A stretch of 48,232 bases of DNA from Acetobacter persici JCM 25330 (GCF_000613905.1 NZ_BAJW01000019.1:1-48232); one strand, 5' to 3'; shown: positions 35,778-45,655, numbered from the stretch's first letter. Notes: generated from the letters alone by a model not told the origin. A program made the numbers and translations.

Positions 35778-38700
35778 TTAATATTCTTCCTTTGATGCAT
35801 GTTTGGCGTGCCATAGCCTAAGCGTGCCGTCTTTTTGTCTCAGCGCGACGAGCACCAACTTTACGCTGCTACTATCATCGTAGTCGCGCGATGACTTACG
35901 TTTCCATAGTGTGATGGTTGTCACAAGTCGATGCTTGAGAACATCGAGCGTATCATCCAACCACTTTGGTGATGCCAAAAGTATCTCGCCATCATCATGA
36001 TACCGGGAATGCCGATGATCTGAGTCTGATTTCCATCCGCCCCACACTTGGCTCCGTAGCGCAAGCGTATCGCTGTCAACAAACCAATCACTGTCGTCTG
36101 TCTGCTGTTGGAGGCCCAGCTCGTCGGTTAGCTTAATGCCTAGACGTGGTCGGCTAGCCGGACCTTCAGCTGCCAGTTCATCCCCCACGTCGATCCCAAT
36201 GCCATAGCTTTCTGGTACCCAGATGAGCGGAGCAAAGGGGGTTTCGCGTCGGCTGCAGCGATCATAGTAGCCTCCGTCCCAGCACTCTGGCAGCCAAAAG
36301 TCGCTGGCCGGACGTTTGACGAAGTCTTTTACTTTTCCGATCACCCCTTTGTCGTTCAGGAGCGCAGAGGTGATTCTCACTCTCACACCTTCGGGCGAAC
36401 GCCACCTGCCGTAAATTGGTACGAGCGACTGGTCAGCGGCGTCCACTAATCCTAGCTTGCGCAAGATCGTATCCTGATCCTGCAGCGTGTTTTGGCGATC
36501 CTTCTTAGGCCCAAGGAAGTTCTCACCCGCTTCGCCCGGTACACGGTCTTTGCGGTCAGACAGCCACGAGCCATCGTCGAATGTGACGTCAAAGCGGTTG
36601 CGCCACTCAATCCAAGGCGACCCTTCGTAGATTTGGTAATCTCTGATAACGAGTGGAATTTTCCGAGAAAGCGTGGTGGCCGCACTTAGTAAGGCGTGTC
36701 TTTGAATATGTTCTCTGTAGAATTCGTGGCGGTCGCCAAGACCCCATCGATTGCGAGACCGCTCAGGGAAAAAATCCATGGAGGTCGCGTTCGGCCAAAT
36801 ACGCTTGATCTCCTGTCCCATCGCTTCCACGATGACCGCCTGGGTTAGATTGAAGCGACGAGCAAGATCAGAGATTTCACTCTTAGTGAACTCGTAGTCA
36901 AAACTAAACGTATTCTCTGATCCAGAGTCGGCCGGATGCTCATTGCTAACCACGATCCCATGTAAGGGCGTGTCGAGCGCCCTTTGCATTTCTGCTACTT
37001 GGGGATCATGCGGACCTCCGTCAATATTCCGCAATACTCGCAAGAGATGTGTCTTATGGATCAGGTGAAGGTCAGACCTTTGTGCTAGGGACATCAGACG
37101 CGATCGTAGACTTTGTAGCGGCGCACTTTCTCGCCGCGCTGCTCTGGCCAGTCCCATGAGCAACCATTGCTGGGAGTTTTGAAAGGAAAGATTGTGATCA
37201 ACAGAAGCTAGCATTGGGATGCTCTGCACATCAAAGCGGTCGATCAAAGAGCCTAAGTCTGTTGTCAGACCGAGTTGAACCGCGGATGTAAGTCCGCGTG
37301 CCACTGACCAGCGAACGTATCCGTCGGTGTCTCCAAGCAAGTGCCAGAACACATCAGCGATCAGGTCCGTCTCGTTTGTGACCGTCAGTTGGTCGCTGCG
37401 CAAAGGTCCTTCGCCAATTTCATCGGCAATCCGTGATGCTGGTCCTTCCAACATCAACTGCAATGCCTCAAGGCTTGCAGGTCCAGACGCAACTTCGCAA
37501 AGCGCGGTCGCTAGCTGCAGCCACTCATCTCCATCAAGCTCAACCTCATTGGCTGCAACCTTGCGCACAAGAAGGTTCACCACAAGTTTATGATTGCCGC
37601 AGAATTCAGAGAGTTCCCGAATTTTTCGGCTCATGTTGGAGAACCGGCCTTCGAAAATCTCGATGCCTTTTGCGTTAAACAATAAAGTGGCAAGGCGCTC
37701 AATCTGCGACACCAGATGTGACGACGACCCTCTCCACGCTGCGATGCTCTCGGAGATAATATCGAGCGACTGCGTGAAGCTGATCTCCGCAGCATCAATG
37801 ACGGCAAGAAGGAAAGGTAAACGCTGCTTGTAAGCACAGCTTGTACGTAAGGCGACGAGGAAGCAATTACGCGTGTTATAGGAGAGATTTTCTGCTTGCT
37901 TGATCTCTTGCAAAACAGTGTTGATCGATGCGGCATCAGAGACATCGCACTTGGATACCCAATTGACTATGCAAGCCTCTTCATCGCTCTTGCTAGGCCT
38001 TGAGGCCGACGTCTCCACCAAAGCGTGAGATGATTTATTCCAGCTGTCGCGCTCATCTTGCTTTCTCTGAGCTTCCATTTTCAACGTCTCAAGCTCGGCT
38101 ATTTCAGCTTGGCTGAGCAGGTGAGCCAGTTTGGATGCTGTTGAAAGATAACCTTCCCAAAGGCTTGGCCACCCTCCAAGGGGATACTCCCTCTTGAGCT
38201 TTTCGAGGATCGTGCGAAAGATACGCGCCTGATCCTCCGGCACCGACACCTCCAGAAGCTTTGTTACGGCATCACCCGACTTCCAATCCCACGAACTATT
38301 ATCCTCTAGGATAGTGAGGATAAGCGCCGCTCTTTGTGGCGCGAGTTGGCCAAATTCGGCAAGAAAGCATGCGAGCCGCGGCAAGCCATACGAGAGGTGA
38401 GCAATATCTTGATCATGCCACCGGACAAGTTTGTGCACGGCAGGGTAACCGATAGACTTCGCTGAAGCCCTGGCAAACAATGTCCATTCGAACCTGCTCG
38501 GCTCGTTGGACACAATGGTCTGGCACAAGTTCATCAGCCGCTGGCCAAGCGGCGGTGGCAGGAACCCTCCTCTCTGCACCGCCGCGAAATTGAGCAGCGA
38601 GTAAATCTGATCATAGCTTTCGCCGCCCATCTGATCGAGTTGAGCAAGCCCTTGCCGATAGTAATCTTTCGCTTCATCAAAGCTCATGGAGATCAGTGCG

Positions 38701-41700
38701 GCCGCCAAGTTCGCGTAATGTTTCCCTCGCTGGTCAACATTATCGTCCATGCGTATTTGTTCGGCGATCGTCTGAGCGAATTGACCGACTATCTCCCCAT
38801 GCTCTGGGAGACGCGCCAACTGTTTGAGCACACTGATCTTCTGTATTACGGAGAAGCGCCCTTTGGAGAACGCAGCAATGATCTCATTGACTTGTGCTGC
38901 AGCGACAAAGGGAGCGTATGTCAGCAAAATACTCAGGCACCCAAGCCCTACTGTTCGTGACAGCATGTCGGTAGATCGCTCGCTACCCCAGTGAATATCA
39001 CTTCGTAGCGACTTCACCCAGACTGTTATGAATACTGTAATGGTCCCATTGGTAATACCGGCTCTCGAAAATATTGCCTCCTCAATCGGCCGTAGCAGCG
39101 CCAGAGCCAGCTCTATGTTCTCACTAATATCCTCAACTTCGCGGCTGCTGAACTTCGATTGGATACCCGTCCTCTCCCCCTTCTTGAGCTTATAAGCGGG
39201 CTTTGGCTCTGTGAGAGCTCTTAAGAATTCTTTGGCCTCGGTTTTGGATGAGACAGCTTTGGCGGCCTCATTGATTCTGATTTTGGACGGCAGCAGTTGG
39301 TGGAATTGCAAACGCTTCCCAGCCGACCAAGTGCGAATGGCAATGTAACTGATTGGTTGCCATATGCGAGAAGGGCCGTGTCGCTCGCCGTAGTCGTAGG
39401 ATGAGGGGCGATCAACTTTGATGTTGCCGAGTAGGTTGGCCGCCATCGTTCTGGAGGTGTAGACAAGCGCACTGAGAGACGCCCTGACTATCTCGCTGAT
39501 ACCGTCTTTCGGAGGTTGGATCGAGGAAACGTAGCCTTCATCGACTTCGATAGATGATGGTTTACCGATCGCTGTGGCGAGTTGCCTGACTTGTTTCTTC
39601 GAAAGCAGTCGTGGGTAATTAAGCAACTGAATCTTGAGAATTCTCGACTGGCATTTTTCGGTGCAAGCGAAAGCCACCAACTTCGCCACGAGCATACTGT
39701 CAAATAGCTCAAGCAACCGCAAGAATTGTGCACAGACCGATAGCGAAAAACGATCATCCCATCGGCAAAGATTGCGATCAATGATTTCAAACGCGCCGCT
39801 AATCGCGTGATGAAATAAGACGCTAACGTAGTCGGTTGGTGTCGGGCCGGAGCGGGGCGGACTCCTATTGTCGTCCGGCTGCTCAATGTACCAATTGATC
39901 CAGCGGATTGTTGTCTCCGCCTGAATTTTTGCTTCGTCTTTGTCGCCTGCGAAGTGATGAGCAATCGTTAGACGCGCATTTTTTGCGCCCCTCCAGCCCG
40001 AGCGATCGGCGACAAGGCGGCGGTATGAATCCGCGTCTCCCAAAAGAATGGCGAGTTGAGGGGCGCGCCGGATAAACCCGTCGCCGCGCAAGTTGGCCGT
40101 TGTGACTTGGGCCAATCGCATGCTCAGGCCTATAAGGCGGTCATAGTCACACTCATCAGTCGCGAGTCGAAATGCCGACCGCAGCCTTGCCAAGGTTAGG
40201 CGGCGCCGTCCGAACTCGGATTGGACCGACGCTGGGAAACTGAGTGAGTCAGCAAGCGCGAAGGCGCGGTCGCTGTCTTTAGTCACGACAAGGAAATGAG
40301 GGAGTGCCTCAGCCGCATATGCAGATGTCGACTGAGCCTTCAGCAGGCGGTCTGCGATCGCCTGCTGTGCATGCGGACGATTTGCGTATGTTTCCCGAAC
40401 ATACGTTTCGGTTGGTTCGTCGCGGAAGATTGCTCCGTGGGACGTTCTTTCTAGCATCGGGGCAAGATCGGATGCTGCTGTCAGGACGTGGGAGATCGAC
40501 CAGCCGAGCGCAGTTGCCAGTTCATCTAGCGGGATTGGTGGCGGCAGTAGTGAGATTGCGACGAAGAACTCCCCCACCTCGCTATCGGACCATCCTGCGG
40601 TGCGGAGGTCGTTGACTATCTTGTCGCAGCGCTGCGCGATGATTTCGGGAACGGTGATTGCCGTGGCAGCATTGTCGGTAGCTACATTTAAGTTCCATGT
40701 TTGGACTAGGTAGTCGAGCACTCGTGCATTTCGGCCGGACCGTGTCAGAGCCTTGGTGATTTCGACATCAGTTGCGTCCGGTTTGCGGGCTGCGAGGAAC
40801 GCGCGAGCTTCGGGTTCAGTGAAGGGGCCGAGCTCGATCTCACTTACTGTGGTCCGGCCTATCACTCCGTCCTTGCGATAGGGGCGGGCCGTGAGCAGGA
40901 GACTTACGCCCTCAACGGGCTCCTCGTCGATGGCTTCAAGAAGCAGTTTTGCAAAGGATAGTTCTCCGCGAACATTTGCTTCCAACTGCGCGTTGTCGGC
41001 AGCGTCGATAATGATCAGGACGCCATGTTTCTTCGATTGTTTCTTCACAGCTTGAGCTGCCTGAGCGAGCCGGCGGCGTGCCGTACGCACGATCTTTCGG
41101 TTGTCGTCGCTACTGGGCAGGATGGGATCGCACAGCGTCTTCGCGGCAAGTTCGTTGACAATTTGTAGCAGGCCGATCCTTGGCAGATGACGAGAGTGAT
41201 TGTCTGATCGGTAGGAGCCGCCTCCAAAGCAGTCAAAGACAACCACCTCGAAATCACCTGCCATCATGGTAGCCAGACTCTGAACAAAGACGGTTTTTCC
41301 AACCCCGCCATCGGCGTGAACGAATACCGGGAGAGCTCCCTTCAGAAGGCGGGCCGCCTTTGTCAGCTCTTGTCGCGAAATGATTTCGCCGACAGGTGAG
41401 AATCTCTCTTTGGCCGGGAAGAGGTCCTCAACCTCGCATCCTAAAGCATTCAGGACGTCTTCGCGCTGAATGAGGTTGTTGTGTTGCCCAGGAGGCTCGG
41501 CTTTGCGTCGCACGAGATTCTGCAACTCGAACAAGCGTGCTCTGGCTTCCGTGTCTTCGCTGATGGACCAGTCGGTGAGTGTGCGTCTCAGCGCGCCATC
41601 CTGCGCAGCGATGCTCTCCTCTGCTGCCTTGAAAACCGTTCGCTTAAATAGCCGCGCCGGGTCAGAGAGTTTTCTATCTTTGCACCAGCGGATAAGATTC

Positions 41701-42188
41701 TGCGCTTGGGTCATTGCTCCTCGGTCGGACGGCGTGCTTCCATCAATTACCGCAGCGATCGCCAGCCAAAGAGATTCGGTGAATGGTGCGTTCGTTACGA
41801 AAATGAAGGTGGCTTTGGCATCAACTTCTGCAGCTGAGAACTGCCCATCATAGCCAACGATAGTGTCAGCAAACTTCTCGACCGTTTTCTTCAGGTATGC
41901 CGCTGTCACCGGCTCCTCGTCGACCTTGTATTTGAATTGAACGGTCTCGAGCTTGGAGCACCCAGCAAAGTCGTCTCCTGCACCATAATAGAAGACGAGG
42001 TCTGCAACCTCTTCAGCCCTTTGGCCTGGGCGGCTTGTCTCGTTTGTTGAAACGCCCTCGACGGCAATAGCGTTGAGTCCATCTTTTGGGAAGAGCAGAT
42101 GCAATGCACGACGTGCGGCCCACCTTTCGTGGAAGGTGTGACCAGCGCGGGACGCACGCACCGTGTCATTATCAACTATTTTTGACAC
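35778..42188 (-). CDS. Giant STAND NTPase with N-terminal nuclease-like domain (Avs-like candidate anti-phage sensor)
   Basis: 2136 aa; GTG start at 42188 with GGAG just upstream. Residues ~14-180 resemble Cap4/DUF4297-type PD-(D/E)xK nucleases: GHTFHERWAARRALHLL, then E44 (AVEGV), D63 (ADLVFY) and Q84-x-K86 (TVQFKYK). Residues ~265-560 are a STAND-type P-loop NTPase: Walker A HADGGVGKT (294-299), FDCFGGGSYR, Walker B GVLIIIDAADNAQ (391-398) and LLLTARPYR. The remaining ~1500 residues are helical, solenoid-like, with a distinct beta-rich C-terminus (WKRKSSRDYDDSS...). In Avs/AVAST systems this layout means: the C-terminal part senses a phage protein, the NTPase oligomerises, and the nuclease cuts DNA. 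Family placement beyond STAND is inferred. It is one open frame of 6.4 kb, next to a retron. Confidence 0.8.
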   Translation of the reverse strand: MSKIVDNDTVRASRAGHTFHERWAARRALHLLFPKDGLNAIAVEGVSTNETSRPGQRAEEVADLVFYYGAGDDFAGCSKLETVQFKYKVDEEPVTAAYLKKTVEKFADTIVGYDGQFSAAEVDAKATFIFVTNAPFTESLWLAIAAVIDGSTPSDRGAMTQAQNLIRWCKDRKLSDPARLFKRTVFKAAEESIAAQDGALRRTLTDWSISEDTEARARLFELQNLVRRKAEPPGQHNNLIQREDVLNALGCEVEDLFPAKERFSPVGEIISRQELTKAARLLKGALPVFVHADGGVGKTVFVQSLATMMAGDFEVVVFDCFGGGSYRSDNHSRHLPRIGLLQIVNELAAKTLCDPILPSSDDNRKIVRTARRRLAQAAQAVKKQSKKHGVLIIIDAADNAQLEANVRGELSFAKLLLEAIDEEPVEGVSLLLTARPYRKDGVIGRTTVSEIELGPFTEPEARAFLAARKPDATDVEITKALTRSGRNARVLDYLVQTWNLNVATDNAATAITVPEIIAQRCDKIVNDLRTAGWSDSEVGEFFVAISLLPPPIPLDELATALGWSISHVLTAASDLAPMLERTSHGAIFRDEPTETYVRETYANRPHAQQAIADRLLKAQSTSAYAAEALPHFLVVTKDSDRAFALADSLSFPASVQSEFGRRRLTLARLRSAFRLATDECDYDRLIGLSMRLAQVTTANLRGDGFIRRAPQLAILLGDADSYRRLVADRSGWRGAKNARLTIAHHFAGDKDEAKIQAETTIRWINWYIEQPDDNRSPPRSGPTPTDYVSVLFHHAISGAFEIIDRNLCRWDDRFSLSVCAQFLRLLELFDSMLVAKLVAFACTEKCQSRILKIQLLNYPRLLSKKQVRQLATAIGKPSSIEVDEGYVSSIQPPKDGISEIVRASLSALVYTSRTMAANLLGNIKVDRPSSYDYGERHGPSRIWQPISYIAIRTWSAGKRLQFHQLLPSKIRINEAAKAVSSKTEAKEFLRALTEPKPAYKLKKGERTGIQSKFSSREVEDISENIELALALLRPIEEAIFSRAGITNGTITVFITVWVKSLRSDIHWGSERSTDMLSRTVGLGCLSILLTYAPFVAAAQVNEIIAAFSKGRFSVIQKISVLKQLARLPEHGEIVGQFAQTIAEQIRMDDNVDQRGKHYANLAAALISMSFDEAKDYYRQGLAQLDQMGGESYDQIYSLLNFAAVQRGGFLPPPLGQRLMNLCQTIVSNEPSRFEWTLFARASAKSIGYPAVHKLVRWHDQDIAHLSYGLPRLACFLAEFGQLAPQRAALILTILEDNSSWDWKSGDAVTKLLEVSVPEDQARIFRTILEKLKREYPLGGWPSLWEGYLSTASKLAHLLSQAEIAELETLKMEAQRKQDERDSWNKSSHALVETSASRPSKSDEEACIVNWVSKCDVSDAASINTVLQEIKQAENLSYNTRNCFLVALRTSCAYKQRLPFLLAVIDAAEISFTQSLDIISESIAAWRGSSSHLVSQIERLATLLFNAKGIEIFEGRFSNMSRKIRELSEFCGNHKLVVNLLVRKVAANEVELDGDEWLQLATALCEVASGPASLEALQLMLEGPASRIADEIGEGPLRSDQLTVTNETDLIADVFWHLLGDTDGYVRWSVARGLTSAVQLGLTTDLGSLIDRFDVQSIPMLASVDHNLSFQNSQQWLLMGLARAARRESAPLQSLRSRLMSLAQRSDLHLIHKTHLLRVLRNIDGGPHDPQVAEMQRALDTPLHGIVVSNEHPADSGSENTFSFDYEFTKSEISDLARRFNLTQAVIVEAMGQEIKRIWPNATSMDFFPERSRNRWGLGDRHEFYREHIQRHALLSAATTLSRKIPLVIRDYQIYEGSPWIEWRNRFDVTFDDGSWLSDRKDRVPGEAGENFLGPKKDRQNTLQDQDTILRKLGLVDAADQSLVPIYGRWRSPEGVRVRITSALLNDKGVIGKVKDFVKRPASDFWLPECWDGGYYDRCSRRETPFAPLIWVPESYGIGIDVGDELAAEGPASRPRLGIKLTDELGLQQQTDDSDWFVDSDTLALRSQVWGGWKSDSDHRHSRYHDDGEILLASPKWLDDTLDVLKHRLVTTITLWKRKSSRDYDDSSSVKLVLVALRQKDGTLRLWHAKHASKEEY

Positions 42189-43039
42189 TTACTCCGCCTT
42201 TCGGCCTATCATCGTAGACATGCAGAAAGATAATAAGCTTACGTGGAAGAGGCGCAACCTTTGCTAAATATTCTCCTATAATTTCGCCATCCCTACCGTG
42301 CGGAAGACGGGCTGTTTGACCGTGATGCCCAAGAAACGCTTAAAAAGCTTATGATCATTGTTTTGAGGTTCGCATTTCCCTCGTTTCACGCTGCTACATT
42401 CTGAGGTAACCTAGACTAGGCGTTTATGGGATGCGGTCCCACCACCGGCCGTTCGCCAACCGGCTATGCACCTTTTTCACGCATATACGCCACCTTTTCA
42501 AGTCGTCCCATTACAGAAGTGCACGCTCCTTTCGAAAGCGCGTATGACCGACATGTAGGCAAAAGCAGTCTGTCTGCTTGCTACGCGCTAAACGGACCTA
42601 CCGGTTTCGCCTACTTTGCGGACATTCGAGCGCTTATGGTAATTGCCTGAAAGCGGACATCGCTAAACTAAGCGTGATAGACTAAGTTCGGGACTTGCGG
42701 TCGTTCAGTATCCTTTTGCCGAACGGCAGCATCCTGCTCGAACCGGTCGTTTATTAACGAACTGTTCCGGCGATCTGCCATGTCTAAATTGCCGTGGTAT
42801 CCAAAAGGTCCGGTTCATATTCTGATTTGCTCGTAGGTGCCGTAGGTTCATCAGATAATGTCGGCGCGATCGCGGGTCCGGACAGGGGAAAGTGTCTAAA
42901 GCGATCTGATCAACCTGTCAGCCTGATTGACCAGATTACCTCCCTTGAAGGGCTCGACGATGGACGAGCTTCTGGGAAATGGTTTGAACTTTCTCCAATT
43001 CACTACCGTCGATAGGACTATGGCAAGTCGGAACCGGAT
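42189..43039. other. Divergent intergenic region between NTPase and retron, with dispersed repeats
   Basis: No firm gene is seen. GCGGACATTC (42618-42627) and GAAAGCGGACAT (42649-42660) are copies of a short motif that recurs beyond the retron at 45989-46000. An ATG at 42780 (MSKLPWYPK) and the open frame 42794-43015 (SYSDLLVGAVGSSDNVGAIAG...) could together be a small frameshifted gene before the retron, but no family is recognised. The NTPase promoter must lie between 42189 and about 42420. Confidence 0.4.
42639..42685. repeat. Dispersed GAAAGCRGACAT repeat, left of the retron
   Basis: The first 22 bases match the block at 45979-46000 in 19 positions, sharing GTAATT and GAAAGC(G/A)GACAT. 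Looser similarity follows (GCT-AA... and ATAGAC-AA). Confidence 0.6.
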
Positions 43040-43057
43040 ATGGCACGATGTGAACCA

Positions 43058-44309
43058 ATGAGCATCTCTCAAACCGAATTTGCGCGGCCCTGGCTGGATC
43101 AGTTCAAGCAGGCAGATCGCGAACTTGCCGGGCGGCTCGCCGATGCGGTGATGCTGGTCAGTCACGATTCGCTCAATCGCAGTCTGCGCGCCTTGCTGGA
43201 TCAGCTTGATGCCGACCGTAATGGTGCCGATGTCTGTCGCCCCATCGCGATCTATGCGGAACGCGCGGTAGAAACGCGCAAGTTCAAGACTGAATGGGGC
43301 GGAAACGACATTGAGGTTCTGCCGATGTTTCCCGGTACGGAAACCGGCCGGGCAGCGGGGCCGGGTGTTCCGCCCATCACCATCAATCCGATGGACCAAG
43401 AGGTCGGCAGCGAGGGCGCGGTCGCGAATTTCATCACGACTTACCAGCGCTTCATAGCAAGCGTGTGCTCAACCATCCCGGGCCAGATGACCTGCGCAAG
43501 AGCCGTCCCAGCCACATCATCATCCTGACGGACTTCATTGGTTCGGGGATGCGCGTGGACAATATGTTGGAGGCATTCTGGAAGGTTGCTAGCATCAGGA
43601 GTTGGCACTCTTACAAGAAAATTAAGCTGGCTGTGGTCGCTTATTCCGCAACGTCTGCCGGTTTACAGATGGTCACGAGCCATCGCAGCAACCCTGCCGT
43701 CCATGTTGCTCACTCATGCCCCGATCTCAATTCTGCATTCGCCGGAAAAAGTCTGCGTGCCATTCAAAATCTTTGTGCCACCTATCCCGCAATCTCAATT
43801 ACCCCTACGGTTTCCGCTCCGGAGGAGCTTTGATCGCTTTTGCTCACGGCATGCCAAACAATGCGCCTCCCGTGCTGCACAGTTCGGCAAAAGGCTGGAA
43901 GCCCCTGTTCATCAATCGCAGCACCCTGGCCGTAGACCAGCATTTTCCCGGGGCCGATGTCGAAACCCTTGCCGAACGCGCCAGGGAGAAGCTTAAAATT
44001 CGTGCGGCCAAGGCCTTTCTCGAAGATCCGGCGAAGCGGCGCTGGATCGAGACGATGCTGGTTCTGACTGCCCTTGGTGACGGCGCGCGCAGCGCGGTGG
44101 CCGCTTCAGCCCGAACGCATCTTGCGTTGAACGATGTCGAGCAGATTCTCGTGTTTACCGAAGTTGCCCACTGGACCACTAAAGGCTTCGCTCTCACGCC
44201 CCTGGGTCGACACGAACTCACTCGATTGAAATTGCGTCGATTCCGCCACATTGTGCTTCCTACCGAAGAACAACCCTATTATTATCCGACACAGTTGAGG
44301 GCCCGGTGA
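43058..44309 (+). pseudogene. Retron-associated phosphoribosyltransferase/winged-helix effector, two frameshifts
   Basis: Three consecutive frames each lose one base: near 43459 (GCAAAGC to GCAAGC) and near 43802 (a C run). Repair gives ~417 aa from the ATG at 43058 (43040 is an alternative start). The N-terminal half has a PRTase-like core ending in HIIILTDFIGSGMRVDNMLEAFWK, where TDFIGSG replaces the usual DD..TG PRPP loop. YGFRSGGALIAFAHGMPNNAPPVLH follows. The C-terminal ~90 residues (MLVLTALGDGARSAVAASARTHLALNDVEQILVFTEVAHWTTKGFALTPLGRHEL) are a winged helix. An RT with a structured RNA between them makes this the effector of a PRTase-type (type III, from memory) retron. In retrons the effector is held by RT-msDNA and released on phage attack. 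Lesions may be sequence errors. Confidence 0.82.
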
Positions 44310-44507
44310 CGCCATTTAGAAATGCGCCGTGCAAGCGGCGACTGATCCCTTGGGGATCTGGGACTCCGGATTCCCGGAGTTCGCACATCGGAGCAGGACC
44401 TTCGCACTGCGTGAGACAGCAAGTCTCGGCTGGCGGGGTCTTGGTTGAGACTTGCTGTCCCACCCACCTCGGTGGGTCGAAGTAGATGCCAGTGCCGAGT
44501 CCTCAAC
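44294..44507 (+). ncRNA. Retron msr-msd non-coding RNA (boundaries predicted)
   Basis: Candidate a1 (44294-44308, GTTGAGGGCCCGGTG) pairs with a2 (44493-44507, TGCCGAGTCCTCAAC): 11 Watson-Crick pairs, 3 G-U and 1 mismatch. Three msr hairpins follow a1: CGCCG/CGGCG (44325-44340), GATCCC/GGGATC (44344-44358) and ACTCCGG/CCGGAGT (44363-44380). The msd-like long stem is GACAGCAAGTCTC (44415-44427) with GAGACTTGCTGTC (44447-44459), perfect over 13 bp. It extends by GTG/CAC past one mismatch. ACCCAC/GTGGGT (44462-44477) adds another stem. The region is placed between effector and RT, as in retrons. In the model, RT primes from a branching G in msr and copies msd to ssDNA. Exact ends are inference; a1 overlaps the effector stop and a2 overlaps the annotated RT start. 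Confidence 0.75.
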
Positions 44508-45655
44508 GCTACAGGTCAGTCGGTCGACGCCAAGGCGTTGAGGCTGTAACACTGGACAACGCGATTGCGGCTTTCGCTCGCATTCGGGCCACTGATACGC
44601 GTATCACCCCGGTTTTAACCTTGCGTCATCTATCCGCATTGACGGGTTTGCCATTTCTCTTTTTGCGCCGCACCGTGGCCCGTAAGGAGCACGTCAACTA
44701 TCGCAAGGTATACCTCAAAAAGCGCATCCCTGGCCGCTCAACGAAGAGGTTAATCCTCATTCCGCCGAAAAGCCTCGCGGTGGCGCAGGGCTGGCTGGTT
44801 CAGAATGTTCTGCGTTACACAGTGGCGCATCCTGCGAGTTTCGCATTTCATCCTGAATCCTCGCCTGTTCAGGCAGCAGAGCAACATCCAAGCACAAAGT
44901 GGTTGCTGAAGGTCGACATCCAGGACTTCTTCCATTCGGTCAGCGAAGGGCGAGTTTCGGCGATTTTTGCAGGACTCGGTTTCCCCAAGCTGCTGGCCTT
45001 CGAACTGGCCCGATTGTGCACCGTCGCCGCTGATCGTGGCGCCGGGAGGAATCCTCAGCCATTTGCAGGCCCGATAAACTACTATGATAACCCTTTTGAG
45101 GGTTTCCTGCCGCAAGGTGCCGCAACCAGTCCGATGCTGGCCAATCTTGCCATGCTCAGCGTCGATGAGGCCCTGTCAGGAATCGCAAAACGGACGGGGT
45201 TTCGCTATTCGCGCTATGCAGATGATCTGGCCTTTTCGACGAAAAAGGACTCGTCAGTCGCTCAGATGAATCGCCTGAAGCGGGAGGTTATCGCCGTCTT
45301 GAACGACAACGGTTTCCGACCGAATTTGCGCAAGACCGTCATTCGGGGCCCCGGCAGCCGACGCATCATCCTAGGAATGCTCGTGGATGGGCCTGATCCT
45401 CGTCTTTCAAAGGAGTATAAGGACAACATCAGGCTTCATCTATATTTTCTGACCTCCCAAAAGCACGGCCCTCAAAAGCATGCCCTCTCCAGAAAGACAG
45501 GGGTTTCGAGTCTATACCATCACGTGCGTGGCCTGATTTCTTGGGCAAAGCAGGTTGAGCCGGCCTATGGTCAGCTTGCACTGGAAAAATTTCAGACTGC
45601 TGATTGGCCGCCCATCCAACCTCGCCGTATTTTCAAAATCGAAGCTGAGTTCTAA
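44486..45655 (+). CDS. Retron-type reverse transcriptase
   Basis: 389 aa from the ATG at 44486 (a GTG at 44492 is possible; if a2 is correct, translation may start later at a non-ATG codon). RT fingers begin RKVYLKKRIPGRSTKRLILIPP. Catalytic aspartates are D144 (LKVDIQDFFHSV) and the YADD box at 244-247 (RYADDLAFS). QGAATSPMLANL (210-221) is the retron/group II RT4 motif. The thumb region carries NLRKTVIRGPGSRRIILGMLVDG, where retron RTs have their V-T-G-like signature. The enzyme reverse-transcribes the msd of the adjoining RNA into a branched msDNA that controls the effector. Uninterrupted frame, while the effector is frameshifted. Confidence 0.93.
   Translation: MPVPSPQRYRSVGRRQGVEAVTLDNAIAAFARIRATDTRITPVLTLRHLSALTGLPFLFLRRTVARKEHVNYRKVYLKKRIPGRSTKRLILIPPKSLAVAQGWLVQNVLRYTVAHPASFAFHPESSPVQAAEQHPSTKWLLKVDIQDFFHSVSEGRVSAIFAGLGFPKLLAFELARLCTVAADRGAGRNPQPFAGPINYYDNPFEGFLPQGAATSPMLANLAMLSVDEALSGIAKRTGFRYSRYADDLAFSTKKDSSVAQMNRLKREVIAVLNDNGFRPNLRKTVIRGPGSRRIILGMLVDGPDPRLSKEYKDNIRLHLYFLTSQKHGPQKHALSRKTGVSSLYHHVRGLISWAKQVEPAYGQLALEKFQTADWPPIQPRRIFKIEAEF

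Noticed and set aside
42426..42650. 74-codon ORF in the NTPase-retron gap
   Set aside because: It lies on the dispersed repeats and has no family features.
42896..43399. 167-codon minus-strand ORF opposite the retron effector start
   Set aside because: It is a shadow of the effector coding strand, with no family signal and an implausible arginine/histidine-rich sequence.
44294..44507. Rho-independent terminator or attenuator as explanation for the hairpins
   Set aside because: Three short hairpins plus a long imperfect stem, closing arms and the position before an RT fit an msr-msd far better; there is no T run after the strong stems.
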